Below, one piece after another: positions 17,488-23,896 of a DNA stretch of 42,715 bases (position 1 is the first letter of the stretch; each line of letters opens with the position of its first letter). The notes under the pieces were generated by a model. It was not told where the DNA came from. It saw nothing but the letters and a program-made list of their open reading frames with translations, and did no database searches. The position numbers and the translations under genes were made by a program. Source of the DNA: Bacteroidaceae bacterium (GTDB lineage Bacteria; Bacteroidota; Bacteroidia; Bacteroidales; Bacteroidaceae); NCBI GenBank assembly GCA_017379075.1, contig JAFNXL010000088.1, forward strand, positions 1 to 42,715, read 5' to 3'.

Positions 17488-18687
17488 TTAAAGCGTAAGT
17501 CCGGGATAGGCTTCAAGCGCCTTGCGCAGGATGAACAATGCGCGGGTCAGGTCTTCCTTCTTCAGCACATAGGCCAGACGCACCTGGTCCTTTCCTGCAC
17601 CCGGAGTGGTGTAGAATCCAGCTGCGGGAGCCATCATGATGGTCTCGCCCTCATAGTTGAAATCCTTCAGGCACCATTCGCAGAAGCGCTCCGCATCGTC
17701 CACGGGCAATTTGGCCACGGTATAGAACGCGCCCATAGGAATAGGACTGTACACACCAGGAATGCGGTTCAGCCCGTCAATGAGACACTTTCTGCGCTCC
17801 ACATATTCGTCATACACCTCGCGTCCGTATTCCTGCGGTTCGTCCAGGCTGGCCTCTGCAGCAATCTGTCCAATCAGCGGGGGGCTGAGACGCGCCTGGC
17901 AAAATTTCATTACCGCCTTGCGCACCTCCTCATTCTTGGTGATAAGCGCTCCAATTCGGATGCCACATTCGCTGTAACGCTTGCTCACAGAATCAATCAG
18001 CACCACGTTGTTTTCAATTCCCTCAAGATGGCATGCGCTGATGTAAGGGCTGCCCGTGTAGATGAACTCGCGGTACACCTCGTCCGAGAACAGATAGAGG
18101 TCATACTTCTTCACCATGTCCCGTATCTGGTTCATCTCCCTACGCGTATACAGATAACCCGTGGGGTTATTGGGATTACATATCAGAATGGCGCGGGTGC
18201 GCTCGTTGATAAGCTCCTCAAACTTCTCCACCTTGGGCAGCGAGAAGCCCTCCTCAATGGTGGTGGAGATGGTGCGGATAACCGCTCCGGCGCTGATGGC
18301 AAACGCCATGTAGTTGGCATAAGCCGGTTCGGGCACAATAATCTCATCTCCAGGATTCAGACACGCCAGGAACGAGAAGAGCACCGCCTCGCTTCCGCCA
18401 CTGGTAATGATGATGTCATCCGCTGTAAGGTTGATGTTATATTTGGCATAGTAGTCCACCAACTTGTTTCGGTAGCTCAGATAGCCCTGGCTAGGACTAT
18501 ACTCCAATATAGTGCGATCTATGTTACGAATAGCATCAAGCGCCTTCTGGGGCGTAGGCAAATCGGGCTGACCGATATTGAGGTGGTAAACATGCACTCC
18601 CCTCTGCTTGGCTTCAAAAGCCAAAGGAGCCAGTTTACGGATGGGCGATTCGGGCATTTCACAGCCTCTGACAGATATCTGTGGCAT
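17488..18687 (-). CDS. PLP-dependent aminotransferase, aspartate aminotransferase-like (fold type I)
   Basis: The 399-residue protein has all fold-I class I/II marks: NIGQPDLPTP (37-46), YSPSQGYLSYR, TSGGSEA (95-101), NPNNPTG (171-177), the PLP-pyridine Asp202 in SDEVYREF, the Schiff-base Lys236 in DSVSKRYSECGIRIG, and a C-terminal Arg in QVRLAYVL. It should transfer an amino group between an amino acid (aspartate, or another as in aromatic transaminases) and 2-oxoglutarate. The preferred substrate cannot be fixed from sequence. It is the first gene of a likely operon with the FtsX-type permease and is driven by the consensus promoter at 18755-18786. Confidence 0.92.
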   Translation of the reverse strand: MPQISVRGCEMPESPIRKLAPLAFEAKQRGVHVYHLNIGQPDLPTPQKALDAIRNIDRTILEYSPSQGYLSYRNKLVDYYAKYNINLTADDIIITSGGSEAVLFSFLACLNPGDEIIVPEPAYANYMAFAISAGAVIRTISTTIEEGFSLPKVEKFEELINERTRAILICNPNNPTGYLYTRREMNQIRDMVKKYDLYLFSDEVYREFIYTGSPYISACHLEGIENNVVLIDSVSKRYSECGIRIGALITKNEEVRKAVMKFCQARLSPPLIGQIAAEASLDEPQEYGREVYDEYVERRKCLIDGLNRIPGVYSPIPMGAFYTVAKLPVDDAERFCEWCLKDFNYEGETIMMAPAAGFYTTPGAGKDQVRLAYVLKKEDLTRALFILRKALEAYPGLTL

Positions 18688-18754
18688 TCTTCCTTATATG
18701 TTTAAAAAGAATATTATTATTCGTTATAAATCTACGCTTCCGCGTATGAATGTG

Positions 18755-18786
18755 CAAAGGTACGAATAAGCGAGCGAAATACCAAA
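18755..18786 (-). promoter_or_regulatory. Consensus promoter for the aminotransferase gene
   Basis: On the minus strand TTTG (18783-18786), 20 bases, then TACCTTTG (18755-18762) match the Bacteroidota consensus exactly, giving a ~60-base leader. Confidence 0.8.
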
Positions 18787-18834
18787 CTTGTTTGAGGATT
18801 TCCGAATGGTATACCTTACAGTAATAAAACACTT

Positions 18835-18854
18835 ATTGCAAATGCAAATGCAAA
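18835..18854 (+). repeat. GCAAAT-rich repeat, left arm of a long inverted pair
   Basis: ATTGCAAATGCAAATGCAAA matches, in inverted orientation and at 19 of 20 bases, the copy at 20601-20620. A further inverted TGCAAA-A-TTTGCA lies at 18903-18915. The pair brackets the Bro-N fragment and most of the gene-poor region. Confidence 0.75.
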
Positions 18855-18924
18855 GACAAAACATAACCTATTGAAGCATAATAAGATACAAAATTCGTTA
18901 AATGCAAAATTTGCAAAAAGCGAT

Positions 18925-18950
18925 AAAAAGGGGCTTTCTATGGCCCCTTT
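18925..18950 (-). terminator. Intrinsic terminator after the Bro-N gene
   Basis: On the minus strand a GC-rich stem (AAAGGGGC / GCCCCTTT) with an 8-base loop is followed by a T run. It begins about 5 bases past the Bro-N stop codon, so the short C-terminus appears to be the real end of the transcription unit. Confidence 0.8.
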
Positions 18951-18955
18951 ACAGC

Positions 18956-19405
18956 TTATAAAACACCTGAAACTACATTTTTACAACCCTCCAGCCTTCG
19001 TTTCATCATGATATCCTGCGCAATCTGCATGGCTCTTGCCACAATCACCTCATCGCTCTCGTCGGGGCGTACCACCATGTATCCCCTCTGCTTTCGTATG
19101 GAAGGCAGCACCTCGCTGGTCACCCACTTGCGGAATTTCTTGGCATGCGGCTTACGACTCTCAAGAATCGTGTCATAAAGACCGTCTTCGTTCACAAAGG
19201 TAGCTTGTTGCGTTCTTCCCAGGCTATCGACGATGGGGTACTTTGAAAGTACATCATCCTCTAGGCGTTGCAATACCTTTTGTGTACGCAGTTCCGAGAC
19301 TTCACACACGTCTCTCAAGCAAAATAGCGGTTCGCCCCGCTCATCCTTCATGGTGCGGATGCCACCAAACACTTTGTTTTGAAAAATTTGAATGTTTAAA
19401 TCCAC
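18956..19405 (-). CDS. Bro-N domain protein (phage antirepressor-like), short
   Basis: The protein has 149 residues from GTG at 19405; the only nearby ATG is out of frame. Residues ~1-110 form a BRO N-terminal domain: IQIFQNKVFGGIRTM, GEPLFCLRDVCEVSEL, ATFVNEDGLYDTILESRKPHAKKFRKWV and LPSIRKQRGYMV. Bro-N domains bind DNA and are typical of phage or mobile-element antirepressors, usually followed by a second DNA-binding domain. Here only ~37 mostly helical residues follow, so the protein is either a minimal form or a truncated one. No other phage gene lies nearby. A ~20-bp inverted repeat lies upstream at 19505-19581, and a strong terminator follows. Confidence 0.8.
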   Translation of the reverse strand: MDLNIQIFQNKVFGGIRTMKDERGEPLFCLRDVCEVSELRTQKVLQRLEDDVLSKYPIVDSLGRTQQATFVNEDGLYDTILESRKPHAKKFRKWVTSEVLPSIRKQRGYMVVRPDESDEVIVARAMQIAQDIMMKRRLEGCKNVVSGVL

Positions 19406-19504
19406 ATAATGATGATGTTTATACTGGCCCTCCTTTCGGCCAGAGTTTTAAAGTTAAATACTATACAATATATGTTCTCAGTTGTTGTAGCAGCATGTCA
19501 AAGA

Positions 19505-19581
19505 GCGCCATCGGAACGAGCAAAACGATTTACGAAATTCGTTCAATGCTCAACGCTCAACGTTTATCATTCCGATGGTGC
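19505..19581. repeat. Imperfect inverted repeat upstream of the Bro-N gene, enclosing heptamers
   Basis: Left arm 19505-19527 and right arm 19561-19581 share the perfect core CCATCGGAA / TTCCGATGG (19508-19516 with 19570-19578) plus matching flanks. The loop contains the palindrome ACGAA-A-TTCGT and three 7-base units TTCAATG, CTCAACG, CTCAACG (19542-19562). It lies 100-176 bases upstream of the Bro-N start and could be an operator or a repeat insertion. Confidence 0.65.
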
Positions 19582-19702
19582 AAAGTAACCGAGATTTTGA
19601 AAATATGGCTTTTATGGCAAATATGGGGAATTAATTTGCCATATAAAAACTAAAAGGTGAAACCTTCCGATTATCCTTATAATCAACAATTTGAAACGAG
19701 TG

Positions 19703-19725
19703 AAAAAAAAAAAAAAAAAAAAAAA
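19703..19725 (+). repeat. Homopolymer of 23 A
   Basis: An uninterrupted run of 23 A sits in non-coding DNA. Its length is unusual for a bacterial genome and prone to slippage or sequencing error. Confidence 0.9.
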
Positions 19726-20119
19726 TAACTCTTTGAGATATTTTCTTTTGAATTCGGCATAAACTTTATCTTCAACTTTACTGCTTTTGCGAATGGAGCG
19801 CTTGTGCGCTTGTGCCAATAGCACTTCCCCATATCTTCGTGAAATCAATGCAATAATTTACGATTTTTGCTATTCAGTTCTCGCTCTGATGATGATTTTG
19901 GTGATATTCTCGTTCACTAAATAGTCATCTGAACAGGCTCAAATGAGATATGAGAGGGAGAACTTTTATGTAAAAGGTAACATTCAAGCAGCTGTTTCCT
20001 CTCTCAAATAGGGGATGAACCTGCGTTATACAGGCATCTTTTTGTCCGAAAGTGGGGAAAACATAAACGAAAAGAGGGGTAAAACAGATGCCAATATGAA
20101 AGCATAAACGCGCCATAAA

Positions 20120-20167
20120 ATACCCCAAATGGGAAAATGGGATACCCCAAATGGGGTTTTGGGGTAT
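20120..20167. repeat. ATACCCCAAATGGG direct repeat and hairpin with G-tracts
   Basis: ATACCCCAAATGGG occurs at 20120-20133 and 20142-20155. The second copy pairs with TTTGGGGTAT (20158-20167) in a perfect 10-bp stem with a 6-base loop. The plus strand has successive G4 tracts (20153-20156, 20161-20164, and GGGG near 20176) that could form a G-quadruplex. Confidence 0.7.
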
Positions 20168-20477
20168 GAGGAAACGGGGTTCCAGGCATCAGAACATGGG
20201 TGCAGAGGTGGAGTTTTGGGTGTAGAGGGCTGAGAAATGGGGGGTATGAGTCCACGTTACGCGCCCAAAATCGGATAAAAGGAGAAAGGGAACAATCTAT
20301 TTTTGCAATTATCCGGGCATGCAAAACGGCATCATATTCAGGTATAAAACAAGGGAAAAACACACTCAAACCCCTCTATCTCGCCATTGTATAGAATACA
20401 GATTACCAACACATTGCAATCACCCTTCACTCCACCTCCACAATGACTTTCACGCTACAACAGAAACACTATGCCAT

Positions 20478-20509
20478 GCACTAAGAATTTGCATTTGCAA
20501 AAAAGAGCT
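20478..20509 (+). repeat. TTTGCA-based direct repeat, copy 1
   Basis: This copy opens CACTAAGAATTTGCATTTGC and ends AAAAGAGCT. It resembles 20592-20629, which has one extra TTTGCA unit (TTTGCATTTGCATTTGCA) and then AAAAATGAGCT. The copies start 113 bases apart. Confidence 0.65.
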
Positions 20510-20591
20510 TTTGTGTCACGTAGTGGTGGCCCCCAAAAAAGAGGGGGTATAATATAATATTATATAACCGCTCCGCCTCACCCTACACATT

Positions 20592-20629
20592 CACTAAAAA
20601 TTTGCATTTGCATTTGCAAAAAATGAGCT
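20592..20629 (+). repeat. TTTGCA-based direct repeat, copy 2 (contains the right arm of the long inverted pair)
   Basis: It contains TTTGCATTTGCATTTGCAAA at 20601-20620, the inverted partner of 18835-18854. The one-unit difference from copy 1 suggests slippage. Confidence 0.65.
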
Positions 20630-20833
20630 GAACAATACCCTTTGGCTGTACCTTGGAAAATCATAGACAAGTTCAAAAAAATCTTTACACCCCTCTAGGT
20701 GCATGGCAAGGGAAAAATTACGGCATGGCGTAGCGGTAAATTTTATCTCGCCACGAAAAAAAACAGCAATCTTGGACAAATAAGCATGTTCAATAAAATT
20801 TTACAAAATAAGCAAAAATATTTCTGTTTTTAT

Positions 20834-20864
20834 TTTGTAAATACAAAATAAAGCTATAACTTTG
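20834..20864 (+). promoter_or_regulatory. Consensus promoter without an evident gene
   Basis: TTTG (20834-20837), 19 bases, TAACTTTG (20857-20864) is an exact Bacteroidota promoter on the plus strand. Transcription would begin near 20871 and run through the ~125-bp repeat and the heptamer inverted repeat towards the opposing winged-helix gene. No credible plus-strand coding region follows. Confidence 0.65.
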
Positions 20865-20895
20865 CATCGGAATTCCAACCAACAAAACAACAACC

Positions 20896-21187
20896 ATTAG
20901 CTGTTAGCATTGGCCATTGGCAAAGCAGCAAACACACACTACGGTCATCCTGACCATACCGCATACAGAAAAAGATTAAAGATATTTTCGAAGGGCGAAG
21001 GCGAACAACTCGTTGCAGGAACTGTCCGCGGAGAAGGAGAAGAAATGGCTTGATGCCAGATGCTGAACTAAATTAACTTTGTTCAATTTGCTTACACTCG
21101 GCATAGCTCAAGCAAGCTTGGCTCTACTCTCGCTTAACCGCAAATTTCAGCATGACGTAATGAGGAGCCAATGGCCAAAAGCTAAAG
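20896..21187. repeat. Inverted repeat built from heptamers, enclosing repeat R copy 1
   Basis: The left arm 20896-20923 reads as four 7-base units (ATTAGCT, GTTAGCA, TTGGCCA, TTGGCAA). The right arm 21165-21187 is, on the other strand, TTTAGCT, TTTGGCC, ATTGGCT. TTGGCCATTGGC (20910-20921) pairs perfectly with 21167-21178, and TTAGCT (20897-20902) with 21180-21185. The extra 7 bases on the left equal one unit. The ~245-base interior holds repeat R (20943-21068) and an unexplained segment (21069-21164). Confidence 0.65.
20943..21068. repeat. Dispersed ~125-bp repeat R, copy 1
   Basis: It aligns over its full length with 42593-42715 (roughly 80% or more identical, one 3-base indel). Conserved blocks include GTCATCCTGACCATACC at the start, GCGAAGGCGAA, CTGTCCGCGGAGAAGGA and AGATGCTGAA at the end. 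On the minus strand a 42-codon frame (ATG 21104, stop 20976) crosses it, including the residues SFSADSSCNELFAFA. No known element was recognised. Confidence 0.75.
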
Positions 21188-21309
21188 TAAAAAAAACAAG
21201 CATTGAATGGAATATATATAAAAAACATGCGGAAGCATTAGATACAACACTTACCGCACGTTTAAGAGAGGGATGAATACGGGCTTTAAGCAAACCCGGA
21301 CAGGGAGAA

Positions 21310-21486
21310 TCAGGCAGGTTGCCACTTGCAGCGAACAGGAGAAACAATGGCGCCTTCTTCTTTGAGCTGCTTCATGGCCTTGTCCACTTCCTTGCGATCG
21401 ATACCGCTAAGTTCTGCTATTTTTCCTGCATTCAGCGGAGTTCCTGCCTCCTTCATTGTTGCCAATACTTTTTCTTTAGTTTCCAT
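21310..21486 (-). CDS. Small winged-helix DNA-binding protein (58 residues)
   Basis: Reading the minus strand from ATG 21486 gives [20 protein letters not shown], then [38 protein letters not shown] and TGA. The pattern is helix 1 ([11 protein letters not shown]), helix 2 ([10 protein letters not shown]), recognition helix 3 ([16 protein letters not shown]) and a short beta wing ([12 protein letters not shown]). This is a minimal winged helix-turn-helix of the kind found in MarR/ArsR-like regulators. It has no ligand or dimerisation domain. It probably binds DNA as a small transcription factor; the target is unknown. A promoter lies ~110 bases upstream, and the gene faces any transcript from 20834-20864. 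Confidence 0.82.
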   Translation of the reverse strand: METKEKVLATMKEAGTPLNAGKIAELSGIDRKEVDKAMKQLKEEGAIVSPVRCKWQPA

Positions 21487-21592
21487 AATACATTATTTTT
21501 ATGTTGTTTTACTCTGTTCCCATGTATGGAATGGGAAGCGAATCATCATCTGCCGACTCGGAAAATGAGCGATTGAGACTGATTTCGCTTTA

Positions 21593-21623
21593 CAAAGATA
21601 AGGAAATTTCCGCAAAAAACAAT
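21593..21623 (-). promoter_or_regulatory. Probable promoter of the small winged-helix gene
   Basis: On the minus strand the -7 box TATCTTTG (21593-21600) is exact. ATTG (21620-21623), 19 bases upstream, is one base from TTTG. The leader would be ~100 bases. Confidence 0.6.
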
Positions 21624-21679
21624 TCTCATTGGGCAAAAAAGTACACCAACATGTGCGCGCGCATAATATTATAAGGAGG

Positions 21680-21725
21680 AAAAAAGGCAACAGAAGCCTC
21701 TGTAATGACCTCTGTCGCCTTTTTT
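21680..21725. terminator. Bidirectional terminator downstream of glgB
   Basis: AAAAAAGGC (21680-21688) pairs with GCCTTTTTT (21717-21725). The stem is extended by ACAGA/TCTGT and an inner CCTC/GAGG-type pairing. It ends the pbp1A-glgB transcript on the minus strand, 27 bases past the glgB stop. Confidence 0.8.
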
Positions 21726-21751
21726 AATAAATGGATGTCACTTATGCGGAA

Positions 21752-23896
21752 CTACTTCACTCTGCGCAATACGCATGCTGTACGGGCAGGGAGATAGAGT
21801 TTGAGCCAACCCTTACCCTGCTTATTCAAGTCGCGGTCATACATGGTAAAGTGGGGTACGCTATCATCATTGAAGCCCATACCGCCGAACTTCACATCAT
21901 CTGTGTTGAGGATATACTCGTAAGTGCCCTGGCGCACCATGAAGCCATAGTCGGTATAAGAGCGTGTGGGGCTGAAGTTGAAGAAGAAGAGCAGGTCGCC
22001 ACGCTCGTAGGCCAACACCTGGTCACCATCGTTGTGCCAAATTTCGTTCACCTTGAGACGCTGGATGGTGCGCTGCTTTTTCAAAGTCTTGAGCATGGCG
22101 GTGTCAAAGTCGCCCAGATAGTGATAGCAAAGCTCCTTGTTGTCCACCAAATTCCACTGACGGCGGGCATACTTGTAGCTCCATCCGTTACCTTCGCGGG
22201 GGAAGTCAATCCATTCAGGATGTCCGAACTCATTGCCCATGAAGTTGAGATAACCGCCATTGATGGTACTTGAAGTAAGCAGACGAATCATCTTGTGCAG
22301 GGCAATACCACGGTTTACATTGCTGTTCTCATCGCCTTTCTTGAAGTGCCAGTACATATCAGAATCGACGAGACGGAAGATGATGGTCTTGTCGCCCACC
22401 AAGGCCTGGTCATGGCTCTCGGCATAAGAAATGGTCTTCTCGTCCTGACGGCGATTAGTCACCTCCCAGAAAAGCGAGCTGGGCTTCCAATCCTCATCGC
22501 GGAGCTCCTTGATGCTCTTAATCCAATAGTCGGGGATGTTCATGGCCATGCGGTAGTCGAATCCGTAACCACCGTCGGCAATGGGTGCAGCCAGTCCGGG
22601 CATACCGCTCACTTCCTCTGCAATGGTAATGGCATTCTTGTTCACCTGGTGGATGAGTTCGTTTGCCAGTGTCAGATAGCAGATGGCATTGTCGTCCTGA
22701 TGGCCATTGAAATAGTCGCCGTATCCGCAGAAGGCCTCTCCCAGTCCGTGGCTGTAATAGAGCATTGAGGTTACGCCATCAAAGCGGAATCCGTCAAAGT
22801 GGTACTCCTCAAGCCAGAACTTACAGTTGGAAAGCAGGAAGTGGATGACCTCGTTCTTTCCGTAGTCGAAGCAAAGACTATCCCAGGCTGGATGCTCGCG
22901 ACGGTCGCCCTGGTTGAAGTATTGGCAGGGGTCGCCGGCAAAGTTGCCAAGACCTTCGTTCTCGTTCTTTACAGCATGGCTGTGGACAATGTCCATGATG
23001 ACGGTAATTCCCAATTCATGAGCGCGGTCAATGAGAGACTTCAGTTCCTCGGGGGTACCGCAACGACTGCTGGCTGCAAAGAAGCTGCTCACATGGTATC
23101 CAAAGCTTCCGTAGTAGGGATGTTCCTGGATGGCCATAATCTGGATACAGTTATATCCGCTCTTGGCAATACGGGGCAGCACGTTGTCACGGAACTCTAC
23201 GTATGTGCCAACCTTCTCGGCATCCTGTCCCATTCCCACATGACATTCATAGATGAAGAGGGGGTTAGTATCGGGCTTGAACGTGGTTGTTTTCCACTGA
23301 TATTCCTCCTCGGGTGCCCATACTTGGGCGCTGAAAATATGAGTCTGTTCGTCTTGAACCACTCGACGTGCCCATGCAGGGATACGCTCGCCCTGACCGC
23401 CTTCCCAGTGCACGCTCAGCTTATACAGGTCGCAATGCTTGAGGGCTGTGGCTGGAAGTTTCAGTTCCCAATTGTCTGTTCCACGAAGACGCTTGAAGGC
23501 ATACTTCGCATCTTCCTTCCATCCATTGCAATCACCCACAAGATAAATTTCAGTGGCATTGGGCGCCCATTCTCGTATTACCCATCCCTTCTCTGTCTTA
23601 TGCAGACCGAAATAGAGATAACCGCTGGCAAAATCACTCAGCGTACTCTTTCCCTTGTTTGTAAGCTCGCTTATCTTGCTCATGGCATACTGATGACGGC
23701 CTTCAATAGCTGCAGAATAGTCCTGCAGATAAGGGTCGTTCTTAATCAGTTTGAGCAAAGGAGCAGACTTTGTCTTCTTGGCGGCAGCGGCCGTTGTAGA
23801 ACTCTTCTTTGCTGCAGGTTTCTTTGCTGCAGTCTTGGCACAAGTGGTCTTTTTCACTTCAGCACCAACTTTTGTTTCAGTTTTGGTCGTTCCCAT
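21752..23896 (-). CDS. glgB: 1,4-alpha-glucan branching enzyme with Lys/Ala-rich N-terminal tail
   Basis: The enzyme cuts an alpha-1,4 chain and re-attaches it through an alpha-1,6 bond, branching glycogen. Of 714 residues, ~85-200 form a CBM48-type domain (GWVIREWAPNATEIYLVGDCN). The GH13 barrel follows with IMDIVHSHA, nucleophile Asp373 in DGFRFDGVT, acid/base Glu in AEEVSG (426-430) and Asp495 in AESHDQALVGDKT. A C-terminal beta domain ends the protein. Residues 1-45 are an extra, very basic segment of Lys, Ala and Thr (for example KTAAKKPAAKKSSTTAAAAK) that resembles histone-H1-like tails. The start ATG overlaps the YhcH stop (TAATG), so translation is probably coupled. It is last in the operon. 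Confidence 0.95.
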   Translation of the reverse strand: MGTTKTETKVGAEVKKTTCAKTAAKKPAAKKSSTTAAAAKKTKSAPLLKLIKNDPYLQDYSAAIEGRHQYAMSKISELTNKGKSTLSDFASGYLYFGLHKTEKGWVIREWAPNATEIYLVGDCNGWKEDAKYAFKRLRGTDNWELKLPATALKHCDLYKLSVHWEGGQGERIPAWARRVVQDEQTHIFSAQVWAPEEEYQWKTTTFKPDTNPLFIYECHVGMGQDAEKVGTYVEFRDNVLPRIAKSGYNCIQIMAIQEHPYYGSFGYHVSSFFAASSRCGTPEELKSLIDRAHELGITVIMDIVHSHAVKNENEGLGNFAGDPCQYFNQGDRREHPAWDSLCFDYGKNEVIHFLLSNCKFWLEEYHFDGFRFDGVTSMLYYSHGLGEAFCGYGDYFNGHQDDNAICYLTLANELIHQVNKNAITIAEEVSGMPGLAAPIADGGYGFDYRMAMNIPDYWIKSIKELRDEDWKPSSLFWEVTNRRQDEKTISYAESHDQALVGDKTIIFRLVDSDMYWHFKKGDENSNVNRGIALHKMIRLLTSSTINGGYLNFMGNEFGHPEWIDFPREGNGWSYKYARRQWNLVDNKELCYHYLGDFDTAMLKTLKKQRTIQRLKVNEIWHNDGDQVLAYERGDLLFFFNFSPTRSYTDYGFMVRQGTYEYILNTDDVKFGGMGFNDDSVPHFTMYDRDLNKQGKGWLKLYLPARTACVLRRVK

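Larger units (their letters stand above)
19406..20833. other. Gene-poor 1.4-kb stretch with repeats
   Basis: No convincing gene was found here. Frames that stay open (for example minus 20004-20369 and minus 20594-20779) lack domain character and run through the repeats. The stretch holds an inverted repeat (19505-19581), a 23-A run (19703-19725), G-tract and hairpin repeats (20120-20180), a 9-bp inverted pair GAGGTGGAG / CTCCACCTC (20205-20213, 20430-20438), and two copies of a TTTGCA-based direct repeat (20478-20509, 20592-20629). Confidence 0.6.

Noticed and set aside
17050-18705. A 551-codon plus-strand open frame
   Set aside because: It lies antisense to the aminotransferase and ABC permease genes, whose catalytic and membrane motifs are intact. 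It is a shadow of their codon bias.
20004-20369. A 121-codon minus-strand open frame in the gene-poor region
   Set aside because: It runs through the ATACCCC repeats and G-tracts, is Pro/His/Phe-rich without domain pattern, and lacks a promoter. It is better explained by low stop density in repeat DNA.
20594-20779. A 61-codon minus-strand frame ending in alternating Ala-Asn
   Set aside because: The Ala-Asn run is simply the translation of the TTTGCA repeat. No ribosome-binding or family evidence was found.
20976-21104. A 42-codon minus-strand peptide frame across repeat R
   Set aside because: It was not listed as a gene because copy 2 has an in-frame stop and no promoter is seen. It is kept only as part of the repeat R finding.
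21079-21276. A 65-codon plus-strand frame after the orphan promoter
   Set aside because: It starts with TTG, crosses the right heptamer arm and shows no recognisable domain. It was not called a gene.
18688-21751. CRISPR array, tRNA or att sites in the repeat-rich region
   Set aside because: Repeats are not regularly spaced with unique spacers, no tRNA-like cloverleaf or T-loop sequence was seen, and no integrase or tRNA boundary is present.
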